From CAYUIG01 sp964444685 (GTDB taxonomy: Bacteria > Gemmatimonadota > Gemmatimonadetes > Longimicrobiales > RSA9), in contig CAYUIG010000029.1 in NCBI GenBank assembly GCA_964444685.1, positions 1 through 45,684 of the forward strand: a stretch of DNA of 45,684 nucleotides. The letters run 5' to 3'. Numbering within the stretch: the first letter of the stretch is position 1; every line of letters begins with the position of its first letter. This document shows positions 16,621 through 25,458 of this stretch, in pieces. Under the pieces are notes generated by a model, which was given only the letters and a program-made list of their open reading frames with translations, was not told where the DNA came from and made no database searches. The translations under genes were made by a program, and so were the position numbers.

Positions 16621-17904
16621 TCAGGGTCGCAGGAGGTCGGTGCCCACGTACGGCACGAGCGCCTCCGGAATGCGCACGGTACCGTCCGCCTGCTGGTACA
16701 TCTCGAGCAGCGCGGCCAGCGTGCGCGGCAGGCCGAGCCCCGAACCGTTCAGCGTGTGCACGAACTCGGGCTTCGCATTCGGCGCAGGACGGAAGCGGAT
16801 GTTGGCGCGTCGCGCCTGGAACTCGTTGTACAGCGAACAGCTCGACACCTCGAGCCAGCGGCCCACACCCGGCGCCCACACCTCGAGGTCGTACGTCTGC
16901 GCGTTGGCGAAGCCGAGGTCGCCACCCGCGAGCAGCAGCACGCGGTAGCGCAGGCCCAGCCGCTTCAGTACGGCCTCCGCATGGGCGGTGAGTTCCTCGA
17001 GCGCGGCGCGGCTCGCGTCCGGCCGCTCGAAGCGCACCAGCTCCACCTTGTCGAACTGGTGGACGCGCAGCAGTCCACGCGTGTCCTTGCCGTGCGACCC
17101 GGCTTCGCGCCGGAAGCAGGGCGTGTGCGCGACGAAGCGCTGCGGCACCGCATCGGGCGCGAGCAGCTCGCCTGCGAACAGATTCGTGATCGGCACTTCC
17201 GCGGTCGGGATCAGCCACAGCCCATCCTCGGGCACGTGGTACATGTCCTCACCGAACTTTGGCAGGTGCCCCGTCCCGAGCACGGCCTGATCGTTGACGA
17301 GGTAGGGCGGCGACACCTCGGTGTAGCCGTGCTCGTTCGCATGCATGTCGAGCATCAGTGACACCAGCGCGCGCTCGAGACGCGCGCCCATCCCCGTGAA
17401 AAGAGGGAAGCCGCTGCCGGCCAGCTTCGCACCGCGCGGGAAGTCGAGCAGTCCGAGCGTTTCGGCCACGTCCCAGTGTGGACGCGGTTCGAATCCGAAG
17501 GTGGGTGCGTCGCCCCACTCGCGCAGGACGACGTTGTCTTCCGGACCGCCGGGCGGCACCTCGGACTCGGGCAGGTTCGGGATCTCGAGGATCACGGCGT
17601 CGACCATCGATTCGATCTGGCCCAGCCGCTCCTCCAGTTCGCCCATCTGCTTCCCGAGCGCGCGCATTTCCTGCACGAGGGGCTCGGCCTCCTCGTGGCG
17701 GCCCGCCTGCTTCAGCTTCCCGACATCGGGCGACACCGCGTTGCGCCGCGCGCGCAGCTCGTCCACCGCACGGATGATGCGACGGCGCTCGACGTCCAGT
17801 TCGATGACGCGATCGACCGCCGCGGCAAGCTCCGGCTTGCCGCGCACGGCCAGCCGCTCGCGAACGAGCTCCGGTTCTTCCCGGACCATTCGCAGATCGA
17901 GCAT
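16621..17904 (-). CDS. serS: Seryl-tRNA synthetase
   Basis: Class II synthetase charging tRNA(Ser) (and tRNA(Sec) where present). 427 residues from ATG 17902-17904 (MLDLRMVREEPELVRERL), with the long N-terminal coiled-coil tRNA-binding arm (about 30-100) and class II motifs: motif 2 RFVAHTPCFRREAGSHGKDTRGLLRVHQFDKVE, split here as FRREAGSHGKDT and LLRVHQFDKVELV, and motif 3 LNGSGLGLPRTLAALLE. The start overlaps the lipoprotein gene stop by one base, and the upstream open frame belongs to that gene. Confidence 0.97.
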   Translation of the reverse strand: MLDLRMVREEPELVRERLAVRGKPELAAAVDRVIELDVERRRIIRAVDELRARRNAVSPDVGKLKQAGRHEEAEPLVQEMRALGKQMGELEERLGQIESMVDAVILEIPNLPESEVPPGGPEDNVVLREWGDAPTFGFEPRPHWDVAETLGLLDFPRGAKLAGSGFPLFTGMGARLERALVSLMLDMHANEHGYTEVSPPYLVNDQAVLGTGHLPKFGEDMYHVPEDGLWLIPTAEVPITNLFAGELLAPDAVPQRFVAHTPCFRREAGSHGKDTRGLLRVHQFDKVELVRFERPDASRAALEELTAHAEAVLKRLGLRYRVLLLAGGDLGFANAQTYDLEVWAPGVGRWLEVSSCSLYNEFQARRANIRFRPAPNAKPEFVHTLNGSGLGLPRTLAALLEMYQQADGTVRIPEALVPYVGTDLLRP

Positions 17905-18464
17905 CAGTTCGGTGTCTTGGCGGGGATCAGGTCCCGGTCGTTGCAGTAGGGATTGGTGATCGCGGCAATGCTGAGTGTGCCCTCGACCGGATCGATCGCT
18001 ACCACCTCCGCCTTCCCGTAGCGCACCCCCGCGCTGAAGCCGCACACCGCGGTGCGCGAGCGCATGATCAGCAGGTCGCCCACCTGGAGGCGCACCGGCT
18101 CATCCGAGAAAGACCCGGACTCGGGCGCCCGCGCGATCTCGTCGAGCGTCGGCGCAGCCGCGGGTGCGATGGCCGCACGCGAGTCGTTGCCGGGCAGGTT
18201 GCCGATCGGAACGAACCAGAACCCGCTCTCCTGCTCGACGAGCAGGAAGTCCCAGCCGCCCGATGCGGTCGGTGTCTCGATGACGATGCGGCTGCGCGTC
18301 GTGACATCGAAAGCGGACGGCAGGCCCAGCAGTTCGGGGCGCGATGCGGAGTACAGAACGACGGTATCCGGAATCGCGATCCACGCGTTCGGTCCGAACG
18401 GATCGTCGCACGCCGCAGTCGCGGCGAACAGCAGCGGGAAGAGGAAACGGCTTCTCACGGTCAT
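17904..18464 (-). CDS. Predicted lipoprotein, unknown function
   Basis: 186 residues with a lipoprotein signal peptide: RSRFLFPLLFAATAACDDPFG, with Cys after a TAA lipobox. The mature part has alternating beta-type stretches (WIAIPDTVVLYSAS, RIVIETPTASGGWDFLLVEQ, GFWFVPIGNLPG, YGKAEVVAIDP) and three Cys besides the lipobox one. No family recognised. The ATG at 18462-18464 sits directly on the AAGGA ribosome binding site with no spacer; the GTG at 18456-18458 has six bases of spacing and is probably the better start. First gene of the operon leading to serS and gatB, driven by the promoter at 18489-18517. Confidence 0.8.
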   Translation of the reverse strand: MTVRSRFLFPLLFAATAACDDPFGPNAWIAIPDTVVLYSASRPELLGLPSAFDVTTRSRIVIETPTASGGWDFLLVEQESGFWFVPIGNLPGNDSRAAIAPAAAPTLDEIARAPESGSFSDEPVRLQVGDLLIMRSRTAVCGFSAGVRYGKAEVVAIDPVEGTLSIAAITNPYCNDRDLIPAKTPN

Positions 18465-18488
18465 TCCTTCAGCGGCTCGAGATCGTCT

Positions 18489-18517
18489 AGAGTACCGGCG
18501 CCCGGAACGGTCGTCAA
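18489..18517 (-). promoter_or_regulatory. Promoter for the lipoprotein-serS-gatB operon
   Basis: Minus strand TTGACG (18512-18517), 17 bases, TACTCT (18489-18494). The predicted transcript start is only about 18 bases before the coding region. The -10 hexamer is identical to that of the divergent promoter at 18530-18558. Confidence 0.7.
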
Positions 18518-18529
18518 CGGCGAACTCGA

Positions 18530-18558
18530 TTGACTTCCCGCCTCCCGCCGCCTACTCT
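18530..18558 (+). promoter_or_regulatory. Promoter for the response regulator-manC operon
   Basis: Plus strand TTGACT (18530-18535), 17 bases, TACTCT (18553-18558). It lies back to back with the promoter at 18489-18517, the -35 boxes only 12 bases apart. Leader of about 75 bases to the ATG at 18639. Confidence 0.65.
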
Positions 18559-18638
18559 CCGTCCATCCTTTGATACCTCCGCGGGCGCCCTCTGCTCCCT
18601 CTGACGGGCGCGGGCCGCACGAGTCGAACCCCCGGCGC

Positions 18639-19031
18639 ATGACCCCGGACCCGACAGCCACGAGGCGGCGCGTCCTCGTCATCGATGACGAGCCGTACAT
18701 CGGACGGATCATCCAGCTCAAGCTGGAGACCGGTCCGTACTCCGTCGAGCTGTTCCACGACGGCCGGAACGCGCTGGAGCGCCTGCGCACGGATGAACGC
18801 GTCGACCTGGTGTTGCTGGACATCATGATGCCCCACATGAGCGGCCTCGAGGTCCTCGAGGCGCTGCGCGAGCTGCCGCACCACGCGCGGACCGCGGTCA
18901 TCATGCTCACCGCCAAGGGGCACGACGCGGATCGCGAGCGTGCCGCGCGCCTCGGCGTTTCCGACTTCCTCATCAAGCCGTTCAGCCCGAAGAAGCTCCT
19001 TGCCCGGATCGACGAGCTCTTCGACGCCTGA
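18639..19031 (+). CDS. Single-domain response regulator (receiver only)
   Basis: 130 residues from ATG 18639. A complete CheY-like receiver: RVLVIDDEPYIGRIIQLKLE (acidic pair), LVLLDIMMPHMSGLEVL (phospho-acceptor Asp), VIMLTAKGHDADRERA (Thr switch) and DFLIKPFSPKKLLARI (Lys). There is no output domain, so it acts by protein contact or phosphorelay, like CheY or DivK. The neighbouring genes make sugar nucleotides. The divergent operon carries an orphan kinase, a possible partner. A TTG further upstream (18570) would sit at the transcript start and is unlikely. Confidence 0.9.
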   Translation: MTPDPTATRRRVLVIDDEPYIGRIIQLKLETGPYSVELFHDGRNALERLRTDERVDLVLLDIMMPHMSGLEVLEALRELPHHARTAVIMLTAKGHDADRERAARLGVSDFLIKPFSPKKLLARIDELFDA

Positions 19032-20073
19032 CGCACTCTGGGCGGTCGTGCTGGCCGGCGGCATTGGCTCCCGCTTCTGGCCCGTGTCCACGCCCGCACG
19101 GCCCAAGCAGCTCCTGCCCCTCGCCGGATCGGCGCCGCTCATCCGCCAGACCATCGATCGAATCGGACCGCTCGTGCCGAAGGAGCGTACGCGCATCCTC
19201 ACCGGCGGCGCGCTCGCCGCTCCGATCCTGGCCGCACTCGACGGCTGGACCGAGGATCAACTCCTGCTCGAACCCCGCGCGCGCGGCACCGCACCCGTCC
19301 TCGTCTGGGCCGCACACGCCATCGAGCGTTCTGCGCCCGGCGCCGTCATGGTCTCGCTGCACGCCGATGCCGCCATCACACCGGCCCAGGTCTTCCGCGA
19401 TCAGATCGCGCGCATCGCGGCGATGTCGGTGCATCATCGCAGATTGTTCACGGTCGGCGCCGTGCCCACGAGGCCGGAGACCGGATACGGCTACATCCGG
19501 CCCGGTCCAACGCTGCCCGGAGAAACCGAGGCGTTCGAGGTGGCGAAGTTCGAGGAAAAGCCGGGGCGTGCCGTCGCGGAGCGCTACGTAGAGGAAGGGT
19601 TCCTCTGGAACACCGGCATCTTCGTGTGGCCGGCGAAGCTCTTCCTCGACGAGGTCGCGGCCTGCACGCCCGAGCTCGCGCCACTGCTGCCACTCCTCGC
19701 GGACGGTCGCGATGCCGAGTTCTTCGAGCGCGCACCCAACCTGTCCGTGGACGAAGGTGTGCTCGAGCGGAGCCGGCGCGTCGCAGTCGCGCGCGCAACG
19801 TTCGAGTGGGATGATGTCGGCGCGTGGGACGCCGTGGCGCGCACGCGCGAACTGGACGACGCAGGCAACGTCGCGCAGGGTGACGTACACCTCGTCGACG
19901 CGCACGACTGCATCGCGTGGGCGGACGAAGGTTCCATTGTCGGCTTCGGCGTGGACAACCTCGTGATCGTCCGCACCAAAGGCATCACCTTCGTGGCGCC
20001 GCGCGAACGCGCGCCCGAGCTGAAACGCCTGCTCGAACAGCTGCCCGAACGTCTGTCGCATCCGGACGGATGA
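19000..20073 (+). CDS. manC: Mannose-1-phosphate guanylyltransferase (GDP-mannose pyrophosphorylase)
   Basis: Makes GDP-mannose from GTP and mannose-1-phosphate for glycan assembly. Motifs: VVLAGGIGSRFWPVSTPARPKQLLPL (nucleotide loop and catalytic Lys, split by eye as AGGIGSRFWP and RPKQLLPL), RPETGYGYIRPG, FEEKPGRAVAERYV, GFLWNTGIFVW and the Trp-rich end FEWDDVGAWDAV. The domain starts almost at once after the response regulator stop, and no ATG or GTG is placed well. The TTG at 19000, 32 bases inside the previous gene, with GAAGAAG upstream, is the best start I find, giving 357 residues, the normal single-domain length. An ATG at 18940 is possible but would add 20 Ser-rich shadow residues. 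Confidence 0.88.
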   Translation: MPGSTSSSTPDALWAVVLAGGIGSRFWPVSTPARPKQLLPLAGSAPLIRQTIDRIGPLVPKERTRILTGGALAAPILAALDGWTEDQLLLEPRARGTAPVLVWAAHAIERSAPGAVMVSLHADAAITPAQVFRDQIARIAAMSVHHRRLFTVGAVPTRPETGYGYIRPGPTLPGETEAFEVAKFEEKPGRAVAERYVEEGFLWNTGIFVWPAKLFLDEVAACTPELAPLLPLLADGRDAEFFERAPNLSVDEGVLERSRRVAVARATFEWDDVGAWDAVARTRELDDAGNVAQGDVHLVDAHDCIAWADEGSIVGFGVDNLVIVRTKGITFVAPRERAPELKRLLEQLPERLSHPDG

Positions 20074-21272
20074 CCAAACCGAACCTCTACCTCTTCGATG
20101 ACGCGCAGGCGCGCGAGTGGCTGCCCTTCGCACTCACCCGCCCCGCGGGCGAGCTGCTCTTCGGCACGACCACACTGCGCGCGCGTGCGGAGCGTGCGCT
20201 CGGACTCCGCTGCGCCGGACACCTCGCCGCGGAACAGCTGGCCGGCTTTCGCGAAGAGGACACGCCGCCCGTGATCACTGCGGTTCCGGGCGACGGCGCA
20301 CGCATGTTCCTGAACGCGCGCGTCGTGCTCGAGCCGTTCACGTGGCGCGCACCCGCCGGTCCCACGCGCTTCGTCGTCGACGGACGCACGGCCGGCTGGT
20401 TCGTCCCCGCGGGTTCCGATGCGCCGGCCCCCGGCGTGCTCTTCGATGGCGCGTCGGCACCGGCACACGGCGATGTCGCAGAGCTGACCGGGACGTGGCT
20501 GGACCACCTGTGGGATCTCGTCGCCGGGAATGCGGAACGCATCGCGGCCGACCTGGCCCGTCAGGCCGCAGGCGCTGCGTTGCCCGCACACGTGTCGGTC
20601 CTCGGTGATGCCGGCGCCATCCATGCGGGCAGCGTGGAGTTCGAGCCGCACGTCGTGCTGGATGCGCGTACGGGACCGATCCGCATCGAGGACGGCGTCG
20701 TCATCCGCGCGGGCACGCGGCTCGCCGGACCGTCATGGATCGGCAGGAACACCACGCTGCTCGGCGGGTCCATCTCGGCGGTGAGCATCGGTCCGCACTG
20801 CAAGGTGCGCGGCGAAGTCGAGGAGTCCGTGATCCTGGGATTCAGCAACAAGGCGCACGATGGGTTCCTCGGTCACGCGTACCTCGGCCGCTGGGTGAAC
20901 CTCGGCGCGCTCACGACGAACAGCGACCTGAAGAACAACTACGGCACCATCCGCATTCAGACCACGCGCGGGATGGTCGACACGGGCCTCATGAAGCTCG
21001 GCTGCCTGCTGGGCGACCACGTGAAGACCGGCATCGGCGTGATGCTGAACACGGGCACGGTCATCGGTGCGGGATCGAACGTGTTCGGCGCTGCGCCGCC
21101 CAAGTACGTGCCGCCCTTCTCGTGGTGCGAGGGCCGGGACCTCAAGGCCTACGAGCTGGAGAAGTTTCTCGACACCGCGCGCACCGTCATGGCGCGCCGC
21201 GGCATCGAACTCGGCGACGACGTGCGCAGCATGCTCACGCGCGCCTGGCACGCTGCGCGGGGTACGAAGTGA
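20070..21272 (+). CDS. GlmU-like putative sugar nucleotidyltransferase with left-handed beta-helix
   Basis: 400 residues from ATG 20070, overlapping the manC stop (ATGA). The N-terminal ~190 residues (NLYLFDDAQAREWLPFALTRP, FVVDGRTAGWFVP) match the divergent nucleotidyltransferase-like domain of 'GlmU family' proteins, without the clear GxGTRM loop of real GlmU. The C-terminal half is a hexapeptide-repeat beta-helix (VLDARTGPIRIEDGVVIRAG, GPSWIGRNTTLLGG, GALTTNSDLKNNYGTIRI, HVKTGIGVMLNTGTVIGAGS) as in acyl- or nucleotidyltransferases. Substrate unknown; next to manC, a sugar-phosphate role is likely. Confidence 0.82.
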   Translation: MTKPNLYLFDDAQAREWLPFALTRPAGELLFGTTTLRARAERALGLRCAGHLAAEQLAGFREEDTPPVITAVPGDGARMFLNARVVLEPFTWRAPAGPTRFVVDGRTAGWFVPAGSDAPAPGVLFDGASAPAHGDVAELTGTWLDHLWDLVAGNAERIAADLARQAAGAALPAHVSVLGDAGAIHAGSVEFEPHVVLDARTGPIRIEDGVVIRAGTRLAGPSWIGRNTTLLGGSISAVSIGPHCKVRGEVEESVILGFSNKAHDGFLGHAYLGRWVNLGALTTNSDLKNNYGTIRIQTTRGMVDTGLMKLGCLLGDHVKTGIGVMLNTGTVIGAGSNVFGAAPPKYVPPFSWCEGRDLKAYELEKFLDTARTVMARRGIELGDDVRSMLTRAWHAARGTK

Positions 21273-22090
21273 TCGTAACCGTGCTCGGCAGCGGGAGCGA
21301 AGGCAACGCCACGCTGGTGGAATCGGATGGCGTCGCCGTGCTCGTGGATGCCGGCTTCAGCGGGCGCGATCTCGAGCGCCGGCTGCGCGATGTCGGCGTC
21401 GAGCCGCGCCGGCTCGCTGCCATCCTCATCACGCACGATCACGGCGATCACACCCGCGGCATGGGTGTGCTCGCGCGCCGCTTCGACATCCCGCTCTGGA
21501 TGACGCGCCGCACCACCGCCGCGTGCGCGCCGCTGCTCTCCGGCCGTGAGCACATCCGCGAGTATGCGACCACGCGCACCTTTCGCATCGGCGCGCTCGA
21601 GATCTCGCCGTTCCTGACCGTGCACGATGCGGCCGACCCGATCGCCGTGACCATCCGCGATGTGGAGACGGGCTGCAAGATGGGCGTGGCGTACGATCTG
21701 GGCCGGCCCACGGCCACCGTACGCGCTGCACTGAAGGGCTGCCACGTGCTCGTGCTCGAGGCAAACCACGAGGAGTCACTGCTCTGGAACGGACCCTATC
21801 CGTGGTCGGTGAAGCAGCGCATCGCATCCACGCACGGCCACCTCTCCAATCGTGCGGCGGCGGACCTCGCGCGAGAGGTGATGCATCCGGGACTCGTCGC
21901 GGTCACGCTCGCGCACCTGAGCAAGCACTGCAACGATGCGGGGCTCGCGCGCCGGCACGTCGAACGCGCATTGGACAGGAAGGGTTTCCGTGGTGTGCTG
22001 TCGGTGGCTGCGCAGGACGAACCGGGCGAACCGCTCGACGTCGCGGCACTGCGCCGGCGCGCCGCACCGGAGCAGCTCACGCTCCTCTGA
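21269..22090 (+). CDS. MBL-fold metallo-hydrolase (YycJ/WalJ-like)
   Basis: 273 residues from GTG 21269, overlapping the previous stop by four bases. Metallo-beta-lactamase fold with VTVLGSGSEGNATLVESDG at the start, the metal motif ILITHDHGDHTRG, LVLEANHEESLL (later metal His region), and LAHLSKHCND near the end. SGSxGN with HDHxDH and a C-terminal LSxxCN is the wording of the YycJ/WalJ group, proposed as 5'-3' exonucleases. No phosphate-chain residues argue for glyoxalase II. Last gene of this operon; its TGA is immediately followed by the rseP stop on the other strand. Confidence 0.85.
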   Translation: MIVTVLGSGSEGNATLVESDGVAVLVDAGFSGRDLERRLRDVGVEPRRLAAILITHDHGDHTRGMGVLARRFDIPLWMTRRTTAACAPLLSGREHIREYATTRTFRIGALEISPFLTVHDAADPIAVTIRDVETGCKMGVAYDLGRPTATVRAALKGCHVLVLEANHEESLLWNGPYPWSVKQRIASTHGHLSNRAAADLAREVMHPGLVAVTLAHLSKHCNDAGLARRHVERALDRKGFRGVLSVAAQDEPGEPLDVAALRRRAAPEQLTLL

Positions 22091-23455
22091 CTAGAGGCCG
22101 AGCAGCCGCAGCACGTCGTTGCCGATCGCCCATGCCATGATCAGCAGGATGATGACGAAGCCAACCTGGCTGAGTCGCATCCGCTGATTGATCGACAGCG
22201 CCCGCCCACGCACCGCCTCAATGCCGAGGAATACGAGGTGGCCGCCGTCCAGCACCGGGATCGGCAGCAGGTTGAGAATGGCGAGGTTGATCGACAGCAG
22301 CGCCATGAAGCCGAGGAAGCTCTCGAGACCCGCACGTGCGACGCGTCCGCTCAACTCCCCGATCAGGATTGGACCACCCACGTTCCGCGCCGATTCGCGC
22401 CCCGTGATGATGCCACCCAGGAAGTCCACCGTCAGCGCGATCATGTCCCACGTCTCGACCGCTGCGTGCTTGAGTGCGCCGCCGGGTCCGACGCGATCGC
22501 GGGCGAGGCCGAGGTCGAGCGGCGTGACACGCACGCCGATGCGTCCGTAGGTCAGGCTTCCGCGCGTGTGTGCGTCGGGCGTGACCGTGGTCGAGACCCG
22601 TTCGCCATCCCGTTCCACCACGACCGAAACCGGCTGACCCGGCCGTCTCTCGACGGCCGCCACGAACTCCTGCCACGTCGACACGCTGCGCCCGTCCGCC
22701 TCGACCACGAGGTCGTCCGGCTGCAGACCTGCGAGGCCGGCCGGGGCCGTATCGACGACCTCCTCGAGTCGTGGCGGCACCGCCATGACCGGCTCGAACG
22801 CGGCAGCCAGCGCCGCGCGTGCCGAGTCGTCGGCAGGAACCTCGATCGTGATCGGTGCGCGATCCTCGAAACGGAACTCGAGCGGACCGGATCGCGTGGT
22901 CGAGAGCGCGATCTGGAGGTCGTTGAAGTCCTCGATGTCGCGCTCGCCCACGCCGGTGATGCGCGTGCCGCGCGGCAGCGTGGCGAGCGCTTCCGCGCCG
23001 TCGGGCAGGAACTCCTCGGTGACGTTGCCGATGCTCGAAACCGGCACCTCGGGTACGCCCCACACCAGCGCGCTGAACGCGAACACGACGAACGCGAACA
23101 GGATGTTCATGATTACGCCGGCGGAGATCACGAGCGTGCGCGCGGGCAGCGACTTCGACTCGAAGTCGCGCGGCCGGCCGCTCTTGCCGGGCGCGGGCTC
23201 GTGGCCCGGCTCGGACGGCCCCTCGATCATCTCCATCTCCTCGAGGCCGGCCATCTTCACGTAACCGCCGAGCGGCAGGAGCGACAGCACGTACTCCGTC
23301 TCGCCGCGACGGAAGCCGAGCACCTTTGGGCCGAAGCCGATCGAGAAGCGCGGCACTTCGATGTCGACGAGCTTGGCCGTCACGAAGTGGCCCAGCTCGT
23401 GAACGAAGATGAGAACGCCGAGGACGACCGCGGTCGCGAGCAGTGTGATCAGCAT
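22091..23455 (-). CDS. rseP: Site-2 intramembrane zinc metalloprotease RseP
   Basis: M50 protease that cleaves anti-sigma factors and signal-peptide remnants inside the inner membrane. 454 residues: TM1 with the active site FVHELGHFVTAKL (HExxH), GGYVKMAGLEE, TM2 (LVISAGVIMNILFAFVVFAF) with the MNILFA membrane element, two PDZ-type modules (about 170-215 weak, about 235-310 clear: APAGLAGLQPDDLVVEADG), then the third active-site element LLPIPVLDGGHLVF and a last TM. Start ATG 23453-23455, overlapping the dxr end by seven bases. Order uppS-cdsA-dxr-rseP is the classical one. Confidence 0.96.
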   Translation of the reverse strand: MLITLLATAVVLGVLIFVHELGHFVTAKLVDIEVPRFSIGFGPKVLGFRRGETEYVLSLLPLGGYVKMAGLEEMEMIEGPSEPGHEPAPGKSGRPRDFESKSLPARTLVISAGVIMNILFAFVVFAFSALVWGVPEVPVSSIGNVTEEFLPDGAEALATLPRGTRITGVGERDIEDFNDLQIALSTTRSGPLEFRFEDRAPITIEVPADDSARAALAAAFEPVMAVPPRLEEVVDTAPAGLAGLQPDDLVVEADGRSVSTWQEFVAAVERRPGQPVSVVVERDGERVSTTVTPDAHTRGSLTYGRIGVRVTPLDLGLARDRVGPGGALKHAAVETWDMIALTVDFLGGIITGRESARNVGGPILIGELSGRVARAGLESFLGFMALLSINLAILNLLPIPVLDGGHLVFLGIEAVRGRALSINQRMRLSQVGFVIILLIMAWAIGNDVLRLLGL

Positions 23456-24594
23456 GCCGCCGCCACCGCCGCATCGGCGAGTCGGCGCGCTTCTGCATCC
23501 GCGCTGCGCACCGCTTCGATTTCCGTCACGTCCATGCGCTCGTGTCCCATCAGCACCTGTTCGATCACCGCCGCGATTCCGGCATAGCCGAGCCGCCCGT
23601 CGAGGAACGCCGCCACCGCCACTTCATTCGCTGCGTTGTACGCCGCCGGCGCCGTTCCGCCCGTGTGTGCCGCTTGGAGCCCGAGCGCGAACGCCGGGTA
23701 GCGTGCCGTGTCCACCGCCTCGAACGTGAGCGCGCCCGCGCGCACCGGATCGAACGGGGTCGCCGCCGCATCGGACAGGCGATGCGGGTGCGTGAGCGCG
23801 TACAGGATCGGCAGCTCCATGGTCGGGAACCCCATCTGTGCGAGAACCGAGCCGTCCTCCATCTCGACCATGGAGTGGATGATCGACTGTGGGTGGATCA
23901 CCACCTCGATCGCGTCGTACGGCAGCCCGAAGAGGTAGTGCGCCTCCATCACTTCCAGCGCCTTGTTCACCATCGTCGCCGAGTCCACCGTGATCTTGGC
24001 TCCCATCTCCCATGTCGGGTGGCGCAGCGCTTCGGCACGCGTCGCCTCGGCAATCCGCGCGGCCGGCCATTCGCGGAACGGCCCACCCGATGCCGTCAGG
24101 ATCAGCCGCCGCGGCCGCGCCGCTCCCGCCGCAGACAGGCACTGCAGAATGGCGCTGTGCTCGCTGTCGACCGGCACCAGCTCGCCGCCGCCCGCATGCA
24201 TGGCCGCCAGTACGAGCGGTCCGCCCGCCACCAGCGATTCCTTGTTCGCGAGCGCCAGCCGCTTCCCTGCCTCGAGGGCGGCGATGCTCGCATCGAGGCC
24301 TGCCGCGCCGACCACCGCATTCAGCACGATGTCGGCCTCGGGCAGCGTCGCTGCCTCGATCAGCCCGATACGCCCCCGTCGCAGCGGCACGTCCACCCGC
24401 CACTCCTGCGCCTCCTCGCCGTTCGACAGCACCGCCAGGTTCGGCGCGAATCGCTCTGCCTGTGCGGCCAGCGCTTCGGCATTCCGGTGCGCTGCCAATG
24501 CGACCACCCGGAACTCATCGGCGTGGCGCTCCAGCACGCGCAGTGCCGAACAGCCGATCGACCCCGTCGAACCGAGCAGTGCGACACCGCGCAT
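23449..24594 (-). CDS. dxr: 1-deoxy-D-xylulose 5-phosphate reductoisomerase
   Basis: NADPH-dependent enzyme of the MEP isoprenoid pathway that makes 2-C-methylerythritol 4-phosphate; its product flows to UppS next door. 381 residues from ATG 24592-24594 (one-base overlap with cdsA stop; a GTG one codon earlier is possible). Motifs: VALLGSTGSIGCSALRVL (NADPH loop), LALANKESLVAGG, PVDSEHSAILQCL (metal Asp/Glu), LTASGGPFREW, TVDSATMVNKALEVMEAH, VVIHPQSIIHSMVEMEDGS. Confidence 0.97.
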   Translation of the reverse strand: MRGVALLGSTGSIGCSALRVLERHADEFRVVALAAHRNAEALAAQAERFAPNLAVLSNGEEAQEWRVDVPLRRGRIGLIEAATLPEADIVLNAVVGAAGLDASIAALEAGKRLALANKESLVAGGPLVLAAMHAGGGELVPVDSEHSAILQCLSAAGAARPRRLILTASGGPFREWPAARIAEATRAEALRHPTWEMGAKITVDSATMVNKALEVMEAHYLFGLPYDAIEVVIHPQSIIHSMVEMEDGSVLAQMGFPTMELPILYALTHPHRLSDAAATPFDPVRAGALTFEAVDTARYPAFALGLQAAHTGGTAPAAYNAANEVAVAAFLDGRLGYAGIAAVIEQVLMGHERMDVTEIEAVRSADAEARRLADAAVAAAC

Positions 24595-25454
24595 CACGGC
24601 ATCCCCCGCAGCGCGAGGACCAGCGCCCAGTACGACACGGGGATCGTGTAGAGGAGGGAGTCCGCGCGGTCCAGCAGGCCGCCGTGTCCGGGCAGCAGTC
24701 CGCCCGAGTCCTTCACACCCGCCTCGCGCTTCACGAGCGACTCGGCAAGGTCACCCACCTGGCCCGCCGCCGTCACCGCCGCGCCGATCAGCGCCCCCTC
24801 CACCGCTCCCACGGCCAGACCCGCAGGGCCCAGGATGAGCCACGCGTACACCGCGCCCAGCACCACCGTTCCGACCGCGTTCGCCACCGCGCCCGTCACC
24901 GTCTTCCCGGGCGACACGGCGGGAATCAGCTTCCGCTTCCCCCATGCACGCCCCGCGAAGTAGGCGCACGAGTCGCCGACCCACGTGAGCGCGATCGGGA
25001 ACGCGAGCAGCACCGAGCCGGCCCATGTCGTGGGATTGCCGAGGTGGCGCAGCAGCGGCGCGTGTGCGAGTCCGCCGCCGATCCAGAGTACGCCGAGCAG
25101 CGTGATGGCTGCCGCAGCCAGCGGGTGCGCATCCGGCGGGCGCCGGAACACCGCGAGGGCGGGCATCAGCAGCGCGAATCCGAACGCGGCGGGCCATGCA
25201 TACAGTGCGAGCGACCCGGCGTCGCGCGTGTACGTCGCGAGCAGCACGATGCCGGCGGCCGCGACGGCGCCGAGCGTCGCGAACGGTCGTATGTCGCGGT
25301 TCTCGGCCATGCGGTACAGCTCGATCGCCGCGCCGGCAGCGGCGGCGGCGAGGACGAGCCCCAGCGGCCAGCCGCCGAGGCCGATGAGCACCACCGCCAG
25401 CGGGATGCCCACCCCGGCGACCATGAGTCGGCGCCCGAGCTCGCCTGCCGCCAT
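24594..25454 (-). CDS. cdsA: Phosphatidate cytidylyltransferase CdsA
   Basis: Integral membrane enzyme making CDP-diacylglycerol from phosphatidate and CTP. 286 residues with about eight hydrophobic segments. The family signature is intact at the end: SLVKREAGVKDSGGLLPGHG followed by GLLDRADSLL. Also AYFAGRAWGKRKLIPAVSPGKT, the conserved cytoplasmic loop. Start ATG 25452-25454, four bases after the uppS stop. Confidence 0.95.
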   Translation of the reverse strand: MAAGELGRRLMVAGVGIPLAVVLIGLGGWPLGLVLAAAAAGAAIELYRMAENRDIRPFATLGAVAAAGIVLLATYTRDAGSLALYAWPAAFGFALLMPALAVFRRPPDAHPLAAAAITLLGVLWIGGGLAHAPLLRHLGNPTTWAGSVLLAFPIALTWVGDSCAYFAGRAWGKRKLIPAVSPGKTVTGAVANAVGTVVLGAVYAWLILGPAGLAVGAVEGALIGAAVTAAGQVGDLAESLVKREAGVKDSGGLLPGHGGLLDRADSLLYTIPVSYWALVLALRGMP

Positions 25455-25458
25455 CGGG

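Noticed and set aside
18600..18640. tRNA-like T-arm wording (GTTCGACTC) on the minus strand
   Set aside because: The flanking bases do not pair into a T-stem, and no anticodon arm or acceptor stem can be found around it. No tRNA gene was seen in the window.
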